In this document: positions 1 through 7,577 of the stretch, in pieces | Position numbering within the stretch: the first letter of the stretch is position 1 | How the letters are laid out: every line of letters starts with the position of its first letter | Source: an uncultured Actinomycetes bacterium | Lineage (GTDB): Bacteria; Actinomycetota; Actinomycetes; Nanopelagicales; Nanopelagicaceae | DNA: 19,572 bases | NCBI GenBank assembly: GCA_903928395.1 | Contig: CAIYQS010000226.1 | Coordinates: forward strand, 1 to 19,572 | Reading direction: 5' to 3' | Position numbers and translations under genes: made by a program | Notes under the pieces: generated by a model | Database searches by the model: none | Seen by the model: only the letters and a program-made list of their open reading frames with translations | Told to the model about the DNA's origin: nothing

Positions 1-672
1 GGTCGTTCCGCCTGATTGCGCAGCTGATTCGGGTTTGGATTCGAACTCATGGATGCGGGCGATATACGCCTGAGTGGCTGACCGAAGCGCAATTTCGGAG
101 TCAATTCCCAATTTCTGTGCCTGATCAATAATTCCAAGGAGTACGGCACCTAGCCCCGCCGCATCAGTATCCGCGGCAAGAGTGACGGGATGAGAAACAG
201 GAAGTGAATATCCGTACGTGTCGGCGCGGTAAATCACCTTTGCTGCCAGCGCCATTGCTGGTTGTGCCATAGGGACGCCATCGGTTGCAGAGGTTCGCCC
301 TTTTTCATCTCGCTTCTGCTTTTCCCAATTTTCTAAGACATCATCGAAGGTAACGGTCGAATCAGTAAAGACATGCGGATGGCGCCTGATTAACTTATCG
401 GCGATGCCGCGAGCAACATCTTCAATGCTAAATGGATCTTGCGGATCCTCTTGCGCAATTGCGGAGTGAAAATAAACCTGCAGCAGGACATCTCCCAGTT
501 CTTCCCGCATCGCGGTTCGATCTTTGAGGTCTACCGACTCCGAAAATTCATAGGCCTCTTCGAGAAGATACTTCAGTAAAGTCTCGTGAGTCTGCTCGGC
601 ATCCCACGGACAACCGCCTGGAGAACGTAAACGATGCATGACCTCTTGAAGTCGAATGAGTTCAGAGGTCAT
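1..672 (-). CDS. mazG: MazG-family nucleoside triphosphate pyrophosphohydrolase (3' end cut by window)
   Basis: Hydrolyses (d)NTPs to the monophosphate and pyrophosphate; in relatives it clears aberrant or oxidised nucleotides. The frame stays open for 224 codons to base 1, so the C-terminus lies outside the window. Translation starts MTSELIRLQEVMHRLRSPGG and continues CPWD..QTH, the usual MazG N-terminus. The metal-binding signature is visible: EExxE at residues 38-42 and ExxD at 58-61 (EELGD), followed by an RRHPHVF motif near 96-102. The ATG at 672 is preferred over the in-frame ATG 11 codons later because the family's conserved N-terminal segment begins before the latter. No clear Shine-Dalgarno sequence precedes it, and the gene begins 13 bp after the stop of the SurA-like gene, so it is probably translated from the mfd transcript. 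Family assignment is firm; the exact substrate is not known. Confidence 0.93.
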   Translation of the reverse strand, partial: MTSELIRLQEVMHRLRSPGGCPWDAEQTHETLLKYLLEEAYEFSESVDLKDRTAMREELGDVLLQVYFHSAIAQEDPQDPFSIEDVARGIADKLIRRHPHVFTDSTVTFDDVLENWEKQKRDEKGRTSATDGVPMAQPAMALAAKVIYRADTYGYSLPVSHPVTLAADTDAAGLGAVLLGIIDQAQKLGIDSEIALRSATQAYIARIHEFESKPESAAQSGGTT

Positions 673-685
673 GATCGTGCAAGAA

Positions 686-1312
686 CTACTTCGTTGCGGT
701 AGGAGTTGGTGTTGGGGTGGCTGATCCAACAGGAACAACGGTGACTTGCGTTGCATCCCACGTTCCGTATTTGGAATCGATCTTTACGCCCTCTTTATTT
801 GCTTGATCGCGCACCAAACCTTGCACAGCAGTTCCAGAATTTGCGACTGAGGTTCCATTCTTTTCAACCAATGCCGTGAGTGCTTCGACATAAAGAATTT
901 CACGCACGTATCCAGGGAAGTCCGCGCTAGCGATGCCGGAAGAAACTTCACCAGACTTTAGTTTTGCTGCGCTGCCCTCTTGCTTGAGAATCGCTGCTTG
1001 TCGCGCTGTCACTTGGGGATCGGTCACGGACAGATTATTTGCAGCTGCGGTGTCCTTAAGTAGCGTCGAAATAATGTAGTAGTTGAGTTCTTGGGCGGTA
1101 AGTGACGATCCAAAGGCGAGTTGCATGCCGGTCGTTGACACGGTCTTACGCTCAGCGATGACGGCGTTGACGCTCTTGTTGAGTTGGCTCGCGCTTATCT
1201 TTACTTTACCTACCGTTGCCGCTGGAGAGGAACCATCCAACACAAACCACAGTCCAACACCGACACCAACAACGACTACTGCGCCGATGACGCCAGTAAC
1301 TATTTTTTTCAC
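686..1312 (-). CDS. SurA N-terminal-domain-like membrane-anchored protein
   Basis: Probable extracytoplasmic folding factor or envelope protein of the SurA-like type that sits between mfd and mazG in many actinobacteria. The GTG at 1312 gives 208 residues; it is preceded by AGGGAG seven bases upstream, and that ribosome binding site overlaps the mfd stop codon. A longer reading from 1396 would overlap mfd and lacks such a site. A single hydrophobic segment covers about residues 4-25 (KKIVTGVIGAVVVV...), with no lipobox cysteine, so it looks like a membrane anchor and not a lipoprotein. Residues 34-48 (VGKVKISASQLNKS) resemble the start of the SurA_N domain, followed by helical sequence. I see no parvulin (PPIase) domain, so it may be a chaperone without isomerase activity. 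The C-terminus is a Thr-Pro repeat (TPTPTPTATK), typical of an exported linker. Family is likely; function is inferred. Confidence 0.8.
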   Translation of the reverse strand: MKKIVTGVIGAVVVVGVGVGLWFVLDGSSPAATVGKVKISASQLNKSVNAVIAERKTVSTTGMQLAFGSSLTAQELNYYIISTLLKDTAAANNLSVTDPQVTARQAAILKQEGSAAKLKSGEVSSGIASADFPGYVREILYVEALTALVEKNGTSVANSGTAVQGLVRDQANKEGVKIDSKYGTWDATQVTVVPVGSATPTPTPTATK

Positions 1313-1323
1313 GCTACAGCTCC

Positions 1324-4300
1324 CTAAAGATTTTGCAGGACTTCCATAGTCCACGACAGAACCGAAGTATCGCTTACTGAGCCATTGTCTAGCCAATTTG
1401 GGGTCGAACTCCGAGAGACAAGCAGGCTAGAAGTCGCTTGTTTTATCAAAGTTCCGGGATAAATCCGCAGCAGACGAAGTTGCGCCGATTCTGGGAGAAC
1501 AATGGGAGCGATTTTAAGAAACTTGCCCTGCCAGACCACTTCGGTCAGATTCAGGGATTTGGCTAGGGTTCGAACTCTGGCGACCTCAATCAAGCTTCGA
1601 GCGGGTTCGGGTAAATCACCAAATCGATCCACAAGTTCTTCCACGATAGAGCTAAGTCCGGCATCATCGACACAATCGGCCATCCGGCGGTAGAGGTCGA
1701 GTCGAAGCCGCTCTGAAGGAACGTACTCAACTGGCAAGTGGGCCGTAATAGGAAGTTCTACCTTGCACTCTTTAATCCGTGGGTTTACATCAACATATCC
1801 GGTCTTGAAATCTTCCACCGCTTCCCCGACCATCCGCATATAGAGATCAAAGCCAACTTCTGCGATATGGCCTGATTGTTCTCCGCCCAGCATATTCCCG
1901 GCGCCGCGAATTTCGAGGTCCTTGAGCGCTACCTGCATTCCAGAGCCTAAATCTGTGTTGGTTGCGATAGTTGTTAGCCGGTCATGCGCAACCTCAGTAA
2001 GTGGTTTGTCTGGCGAATAAAGGAAATACGAATAAGCACGCTCTCTACCCCGACCTACGCGACCACGCAATTGGTGGAGTTGAGATAAACCGAAAGCATC
2101 TGCGCGATCCACGATCAAAGTATTTGCGTTGGGAATATCTATTCCACTTTCAATGATTGTTGTGCAGACCAGAATGTCAAAGTCGCGTTGCCAGAATCCA
2201 AGAATGACATCTTCCAAATCCCGCTCACTCATCTGACCATGTGCAACCCGGACCCTCGCCTCTGGCACTAACTCTTTAAGTCGTAGTGCAACACGATCGA
2301 TACTCTCTACGCGATTGTGCAGGAAAAAGATCTGCCCGTCTCGAAGTAGTTCGCGGTGAATAGCTGCAGTGACCTGCTTCTCATCATAAGGTCCGACGTA
2401 AGTCAGAACCGGGTGACGTTCTTCGGGAGGAGTCGTTATGTTGGACATCTCTCTAATTCCGGTGATCGCCATTTCTAGGGTACGCGGGATAGGAGTTGCC
2501 GACATCGACAAAACGTCAATATTTGTTCGCGCTTTCTTTAACTCTTCTTTATGTTCCACGCCAAAGCGCTGCTCTTCATCGACAATAACCAATCCCAGAT
2601 CTCGGAAAATCACATCCTTTGAGAGCAAGCGGTGAGTGCCAATAACGACGTCAATACTTCCAGATGCAAGTCCAGCGATGATCTCTTTGGATTCTTTTGG
2701 AGTATTGAACCTTGAGAGTCCTGCAATACGAATCGGAAATCCGGCGTAGCGCTCCTCAAAAGTCTTTAGGTGTTGTTGCACTAAAAGGGTTGTTGGAACA
2801 AGAACAGCAACCTGCTTTGCATCCTGTACTGCTTTAAACGCAGCGCGGATCGCGATTTCGGTTTTTCCATAACCAACGTCGCCACAGACCACGCGATCCA
2901 TGGGATGGCTTCGCTCCATATCCCGTTTCACTTCATCAATCGTGGATAGTTGATCAATCGTTTCTACGTATGGGAAGGCCGCTTCAAGTTCTCGTTGCCA
3001 GGAAGTATCTTGCGAAAAAGCAAAACCCGGTGCGCTCATTCGCGCTGCATAGAGCTGAATTAACTCTGCCGCAATTTGCTTAACTGCTTTGCGCGCTTTG
3101 CGTTTAGTGTTCTGCCAATCTGCCCCACCGATGCGATGAATCGTGGGAGCTTCACCACCAACATATTTAGTGACCTGTTCCAAGGTATCAGTTGGGACAA
3201 AGAGGCGATCGCCGGGTTGACCGCGTTTAGATGAGGCGTATTCAATGACCAGATATTCGCGCGATATCCCATTGACGGTACGGGCAACGAGCTCTACATA
3301 TCTTCCAACCCCGTGTTGCTCGTGAACAACATAATCGCCGGGCCGCAGTTCAAGTGGATCAATTGCCTTCTTGCGCTTGGAGGGCATTCGAGCCTGATCC
3401 TTGTTTGAACTCCGAACACCAGTAATATCTTTTTCGGTGATGAGTGCGCTCTTGAATTCGTGCGAAATAAAACCGTGTTCAATCGGAGTAGCTAAGACAT
3501 AAATTGCATCTCGGGTTAGACCAGAAGAGATATTTTTAAGTAATCGAACTGGAAGTCCCGCTTGTTGAAAGAGTTTGGCATACCGCTCAACAATTCCGGG
3601 ACCAGCGGCTGAAAAGACCAGGAGATAATTTTCGGTAAGCCATTCTTGTAAATCTGCAATGAGGCCTTCGCTATTGCCACGATATTCTGGGATCCCCTGA
3701 AGCGGAATGTTCTGTGGTGATTCGCCAAAATCACCGGCGTATGGATCGATTGAGCTCCAATGATTGGCTCGTTCGTGTAATTGATCGAGGCTGAAGTAGC
3801 CACCTCCTGCAAGTTCCGCTGTGAGATTTATTGGAGCGGCGGCACCTACTGCAGCATTGGACCACGATGCATCTAGGAATTCTTTGTTTGTCGCGACTAA
3901 ATCCAGCGCTCTAGATCTGATACGCGGTTCATCGATAAGCACAATCTCAAAATTACTTGGGATGACGTCAACGATTGAATGCAGGTCATAGCGGAGCAAA
4001 CCTTGCAGCGATTCCATGCCATCTACATAAATACCGTCAGCTAGTTTGGCCGTGATCTGGGCAACCTCGGGGAAGGCCACCGTCAGATAGCGAGCGCGCT
4101 CTTTTATGGCATCGGTTAAAAGAATTTCGCGGCAGGGATAAATGGTTATCCCATTGGTCACTGGTTCGAAGGTTCGTTGGTCGGCTACGGTGAACCAGGC
4201 GAGCTCCTCAATTTGATCTCCAAAGAAATCTATTCGGATGGGGTGATCCCGATCAGGCAGAAAGACATCCAAAATTCCGCCGCGAACCGCAAAGTCACCG

Positions 4301-4773
4301 CGCCGCTCCACCAAGTCGGTGCGCTGGTATCCAAGTAAGGCAAGGTGCGCCAGGAGCGTCTCCATCGAAATTTCATCTTCGATATCCAGTTTGAGGAGCG
4401 GCACTTCTATCGGCGCTATTGGTTGGATGAGGGCTCGCACAGAGGTGACGATTACTTTTGGCACATCGTGTCCTGCGGAGTCAAGGTGAGATAGAACTTT
4501 TATGCGGGCCGCGACGGTGTCGCTCTTGGGGCTCAATTTTTCGTGTGGGAGGGTTTCCCAAGGTGGGAGTTCGACGACGCTATCTGCCCCAAGATAGGTC
4601 TCCAACTCATCTTTAAGTTCATTTGCACGCCGGGAAGATGCGGTCACAATGACCAAGGGTGATTGTTCGCTGCGCGCCGCCAGCAGAAGTCCAGTAGCTG
4701 AGTTTGGCGCAACTACGTGCGTAGCCGATTGATCAATCTCGATATTTGAAAATGCCCGGAAGAGAGCGCTCAT
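1324..4773 (-). CDS. mfd: Transcription-repair coupling factor Mfd
   Basis: ATP-dependent DNA translocase that removes RNA polymerase stalled at lesions and recruits UvrA for nucleotide excision repair. The protein has 1149 residues, normal for the family. Visible order: a UvrB-like N-terminal region; the CarD-like RNA polymerase interaction domain (VVHEQHGVGRYVEL, His484); the translocase with Walker A GDVGYGKT at 631-638, DEEQ at 732-735, SATPIPRTLEM, and the Q/R-rich LRGRVGRGRE motif; then the C-terminal TRCF domain. The ATG at 4773 is chosen because GGAAGGGG lies five bases upstream; an in-frame GTG at 4788 overlaps that site and has no good one of its own. The gene is transcribed away from ppc, and its TAG stop overlaps the ribosome binding site of the next gene. 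A possible promoter and a leader hairpin are listed separately. Identification is secure. Confidence 0.98.
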   Translation of the reverse strand: MSALFRAFSNIEIDQSATHVVAPNSATGLLLAARSEQSPLVIVTASSRRANELKDELETYLGADSVVELPPWETLPHEKLSPKSDTVAARIKVLSHLDSAGHDVPKVIVTSVRALIQPIAPIEVPLLKLDIEDEISMETLLAHLALLGYQRTDLVERRGDFAVRGGILDVFLPDRDHPIRIDFFGDQIEELAWFTVADQRTFEPVTNGITIYPCREILLTDAIKERARYLTVAFPEVAQITAKLADGIYVDGMESLQGLLRYDLHSIVDVIPSNFEIVLIDEPRIRSRALDLVATNKEFLDASWSNAAVGAAAPINLTAELAGGGYFSLDQLHERANHWSSIDPYAGDFGESPQNIPLQGIPEYRGNSEGLIADLQEWLTENYLLVFSAAGPGIVERYAKLFQQAGLPVRLLKNISSGLTRDAIYVLATPIEHGFISHEFKSALITEKDITGVRSSNKDQARMPSKRKKAIDPLELRPGDYVVHEQHGVGRYVELVARTVNGISREYLVIEYASSKRGQPGDRLFVPTDTLEQVTKYVGGEAPTIHRIGGADWQNTKRKARKAVKQIAAELIQLYAARMSAPGFAFSQDTSWQRELEAAFPYVETIDQLSTIDEVKRDMERSHPMDRVVCGDVGYGKTEIAIRAAFKAVQDAKQVAVLVPTTLLVQQHLKTFEERYAGFPIRIAGLSRFNTPKESKEIIAGLASGSIDVVIGTHRLLSKDVIFRDLGLVIVDEEQRFGVEHKEELKKARTNIDVLSMSATPIPRTLEMAITGIREMSNITTPPEERHPVLTYVGPYDEKQVTAAIHRELLRDGQIFFLHNRVESIDRVALRLKELVPEARVRVAHGQMSERDLEDVILGFWQRDFDILVCTTIIESGIDIPNANTLIVDRADAFGLSQLHQLRGRVGRGRERAYSYFLYSPDKPLTEVAHDRLTTIATNTDLGSGMQVALKDLEIRGAGNMLGGEQSGHIAEVGFDLYMRMVGEAVEDFKTGYVDVNPRIKECKVELPITAHLPVEYVPSERLRLDLYRRMADCVDDAGLSSIVEELVDRFGDLPEPARSLIEVARVRTLAKSLNLTEVVWQGKFLKIAPIVLPESAQLRLLRIYPGTLIKQATSSLLVSRSSTPNWLDNGSVSDTSVLSWTMEVLQNL

Positions 4774-4796
4774 ACCAACCCCTTCCACGCCAAAAG

Positions 4797-4821
4797 CCCC
4801 CGATTTCCAAAGAGGCGGGGG
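4797..4821 (-). other. GC-rich hairpin in the mfd leader
   Basis: CCCCCG (4797-4802) pairs with CGGGGG (4816-4821) around a 13-base loop. Read on the minus strand it is followed by CTTTT, so it resembles an intrinsic terminator, yet it lies 24 bases before the mfd start codon with no minus-strand gene upstream. It could be an attenuator in the mfd leader or a roadblock to read-through; the T tract is short, so termination efficiency is doubtful. Confidence 0.5.
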
Positions 4822-4872
4822 TACTTGCTTCAGGCAATTCTAGCCCGCCAGAGATGCAATGATTTACCCCTG

Positions 4873-4901
4873 TATCTAGCCCCCACCGATGTGGGCAGCA
4901 A
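4873..4901 (-). promoter_or_regulatory. Candidate mfd promoter
   Basis: On the minus strand TTGCTG (4896-4901) and TAGATA (4873-4878) are separated by exactly 17 bases, close to the sigma-70-type consensus. It would give a leader of roughly 90 bases before the mfd ATG at 4773, containing the GC-rich hairpin. The element lies inside the short region upstream of ppc, so expression of the two divergent genes may interfere. Assigned by eye only. Confidence 0.45.
4882..4895. repeat. Inverted repeat CCCAC-N4-GTGGG in the mfd/ppc divergent region
   Basis: A perfect 5-bp inverted repeat around CGAT occupies the spacer between the -35 and -10 boxes proposed for mfd and ends 20 bases before the ppc ribosome binding site (GGAGG). 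It could be an operator acting on both divergent genes, or a small hairpin in the ppc leader. Short repeats of this size also arise by chance. Confidence 0.35.
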
Positions 4902-4930
4902 GCTTTATTCACCGCGGAGGTAACGCGAGT

Positions 4931-7576
4931 ATGAGCACTTCCAACACAGCTGCTGACGCAAAGATTTCCATCGCCCGAGATGACCAAGCGCTACGCAGCG
5001 ATGTTCGGGCGCTTGGAGAGTTGCTTGGAGAGACGCTGGTTCGGCAAGAAGGGGCGGATCTACTCGATCTCGTCGAATCAGTTCGCAAAGCGGTTCGTGA
5101 AGGTGGCGGCGAAGAAATACTTTCCCGTGTTTCGGTCGAGGAGAGCGTGCAACTTGTACGGGCTTTTAGCACTTACTTTCACTTAGCAAATGTCGCGGAG
5201 CAAGTTCACCGCGCACGCGTTTTACAAGATGAGCGCGATGCCAGTGGGTCATGGATCAAACGTGCGGTGAATCGCATTGAAGAAACACAAAAGGCGACTC
5301 ACGAATTTTCTAAAGAGGACTTGCAGGGTTGGATGGATGAATTTTCTGTTCGGCCGGTCTTCACCGCCCATCCAACGGAAGCCGCAAGGCGATCGGTTCT
5401 CAGCAAGCTCGGCACAATTGCTGATTTGTTAGACGAGAAGAGCGATGAGATACGTGGCCGCAGATTGGCAGAAACCGTTGATTTGTTATGGCAGACCGAT
5501 GAGTTGCGATTGGGACGGCCAGAACCACTTGATGAAGCGGTCAATGCGCTTTATTACTTAGATGAACTCTTTGAAATGACCATCCCAGATGTGCTGGATG
5601 ATTTTGCGCGCGAGTTATCTCGTCTTGGAGTCACGATTGCTCCAACCGCAAGGCCACTCACATTTGGAACGTGGATCGGTGGTGACCGCGACGGAAATCC
5701 GAACATCACCGCCGCAATCACTAAAGACGCTATTACGCTGCAAATCGGTCACTTTATTCGAGCGATGTTAAGCGCCCTGGAACCGCTGCGCCAAGCCCTT
5801 TCGGTTTCGGCCCGAATTGCAGGAGCGTCCCCCGTGCTCGAGGAGTCTGTAGCGCGTGACTTGGAAAACTTGCCAGAGATAGAAGCGCGATTTCGCCGAA
5901 TAAATGTGGAGGAGCCATATCGATTAAAGGCGACGGCGATTCGCCATCGCTTAATACTCACCCAACGTCGCCACGCAGCTAATCTTTCGCACGAAGCGGG
6001 ACGCGACTACGAAAATACCGCCGAACTCTTGGCAGATCTCACCATCATGCGTGACTCATTACTTGAGTACAAGGGAGATTTAATCGCGCACGGGCTTTTG
6101 GAGCGCGTGATCCGCGCGGTTTCAAGTTTTGGACTCACACACGCCACCATGGATATCCGCGAACATTCTGATGCTCATCATCATGCACTCGCTCAATTGG
6201 CAGCTCATGGGGGGAGCCTGGAAAATGTTGATGCGCTGGCAAGAAATACAATCGATACTTTCAGCGCAATTAAAGATCTAATTACCAAATTCGGTCCGGA
6301 GGTCATCGAGACCTACATCATCTCTATGACAAAATCGCATAAAGATGTGCTGGCCGCCGTTGAATTGGCAACGTATGCAGGTCTCATTAAAGTCGGAACA
6401 TCCATGATTGGATTCGCTCCACTCCTTGAAACCGTCGCTGAGCTTCGCGCCGCAGATACGATTTTGGACAATTTGCTTTCTGACCCTAGCTACCGTCGCA
6501 TCGTGGCAAGCCGGCAGGATGTCCAAGAAGTAATGCTTGGTTACTCTGACTCAAATAAGGATGCAGGAATTGCCACGTCGCAATGGGAGATACACAAGGC
6601 CCAACGCAAACTTCGCGATGTCGCAATAAAACACAATGTTAAATTACGCCTGTTCCACGGTCGTGGTGGTTCGGTTGGGCGTGGTGGTGGACCCACGTAT
6701 GACGCGCTTATTGCACTTCCTTGGGGATCAATTGACGGCCAGGTAAAAATGACCGAGCAGGGCGAAGTCATCTCTGACAAATACTCGCTGCCCGCGCTGG
6801 CAAGAGAAAATGTGGAACTTTCACTCGCAGCGGCGCTAGAGGCCACAGTGCTAAACCGTGCTCCGCGACAAAGCCCCGAAAATCTAGCTAGATGGAGCAC
6901 CTGCATGGATCTGGTGAGTGAGAGCGCATTCGCGAGGTACCACTCCCTCGTCGACCACCCAGATTTGCCGGCCTATTTCTATGCTTCAACTCCCGTAGAA
7001 CAACTCGGTGACCTCTTCTTGGGATCAAGGCCATCGCGCCGTCCTGACGCCACTGGCGGACTCTCCAGCCTGCGCGCTATTCCTTGGGTCTTTGGCTGGA
7101 CGCAATCGCGTCAGATCGTCCCTGGATGGTTCGGGGTGGGATCGGGGCTTAAGGCGGCTCGCGAAGCTGAACAATCGCCCGTCCTTGCCCAAATGCTGAA
7201 GGAGTGGCACTTCTTCAGAACTTTCATATCAAACGTCGAGATGACCCTGGCGAAGACGGATCTAGTCATGGCTAGAAAATATGTTGACCGGCTCGTTGAT
7301 CCTTCGCTTCATCACTTCCTGGACACCATTGAAGCTGAGTTCAACTTAACCAAATCCGAAATCATGCTCCTCACCAAAAAGGACGAAATTCTTGGGGATC
7401 AGCCAATCCTTGCGCGAACTCTCAGCGTCCGAGATGCCTACTTGGCTCCACTACATCTGCTCCAAATATCGTTGCTTGAGCGGGTGCGGGCTGGCGAGTC
7501 ATCGGACACCACAATTAGGCGCGCCCTTTTGCTAACCATTAACGGCGTCGCCGCAGGTCTTCGAAATACTGGTTGA
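4931..7576 (+). CDS. ppc: Phosphoenolpyruvate carboxylase
   Basis: Carboxylates phosphoenolpyruvate with bicarbonate to oxaloacetate, replenishing the TCA cycle; cytosolic, normally a tetramer. The 881 residues match the bacterial family. Catalytic and binding motifs are intact: VFTAHPTEA with the catalytic histidine at 147, GGDRDGNPN from residue 250, GYSDSNKDAG, FHGRGGSVGRGGG from residue 575, and IPWVFGWTQSR. The C-terminal TINGVAAGLRNTG corresponds to the usual Asn-Thr-Gly end that closes on the allosteric site. The ATG at 4931 follows GGAGG (4916-4920) at a spacing of ten bases; an ATG at 4889 in the same frame would add 14 unconserved residues upstream of that site. It is the only plus-strand gene here, divergent from mfd and convergent with secA, so it is most likely monocistronic. 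I could not settle on a promoter for it. Confidence 0.98.
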   Translation: MSTSNTAADAKISIARDDQALRSDVRALGELLGETLVRQEGADLLDLVESVRKAVREGGGEEILSRVSVEESVQLVRAFSTYFHLANVAEQVHRARVLQDERDASGSWIKRAVNRIEETQKATHEFSKEDLQGWMDEFSVRPVFTAHPTEAARRSVLSKLGTIADLLDEKSDEIRGRRLAETVDLLWQTDELRLGRPEPLDEAVNALYYLDELFEMTIPDVLDDFARELSRLGVTIAPTARPLTFGTWIGGDRDGNPNITAAITKDAITLQIGHFIRAMLSALEPLRQALSVSARIAGASPVLEESVARDLENLPEIEARFRRINVEEPYRLKATAIRHRLILTQRRHAANLSHEAGRDYENTAELLADLTIMRDSLLEYKGDLIAHGLLERVIRAVSSFGLTHATMDIREHSDAHHHALAQLAAHGGSLENVDALARNTIDTFSAIKDLITKFGPEVIETYIISMTKSHKDVLAAVELATYAGLIKVGTSMIGFAPLLETVAELRAADTILDNLLSDPSYRRIVASRQDVQEVMLGYSDSNKDAGIATSQWEIHKAQRKLRDVAIKHNVKLRLFHGRGGSVGRGGGPTYDALIALPWGSIDGQVKMTEQGEVISDKYSLPALARENVELSLAAALEATVLNRAPRQSPENLARWSTCMDLVSESAFARYHSLVDHPDLPAYFYASTPVEQLGDLFLGSRPSRRPDATGGLSSLRAIPWVFGWTQSRQIVPGWFGVGSGLKAAREAEQSPVLAQMLKEWHFFRTFISNVEMTLAKTDLVMARKYVDRLVDPSLHHFLDTIEAEFNLTKSEIMLLTKKDEILGDQPILARTLSVRDAYLAPLHLLQISLLERVRAGESSDTTIRRALLLTINGVAAGLRNTG

Positions 7577-7577
7577 G

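Noticed and set aside
4774..4788. Alternative GTG start for mfd at 4788
   Set aside because: It would begin within the sequence that gives the ATG at 4773 its GGAAGGGG ribosome binding site, and the extra residues MEGVG are not expected.
4825..4878. ppc promoter on the plus strand
   Set aside because: TTGCTT at 4825-4830 has no -10 box at 16-18 bases, and TATCTA at 4873-4878 has no matching -35, so I did not annotate one.
4774..4930. Possible tRNA or small RNA gene in the divergent region
   Set aside because: The hairpins there do not assemble into a cloverleaf and no T-arm or anticodon arm can be placed.
6541..6906. 121-codon minus-strand frame inside ppc
   Set aside because: Covers the most conserved catalytic part of ppc; the reading is a by-product of that coding sequence.
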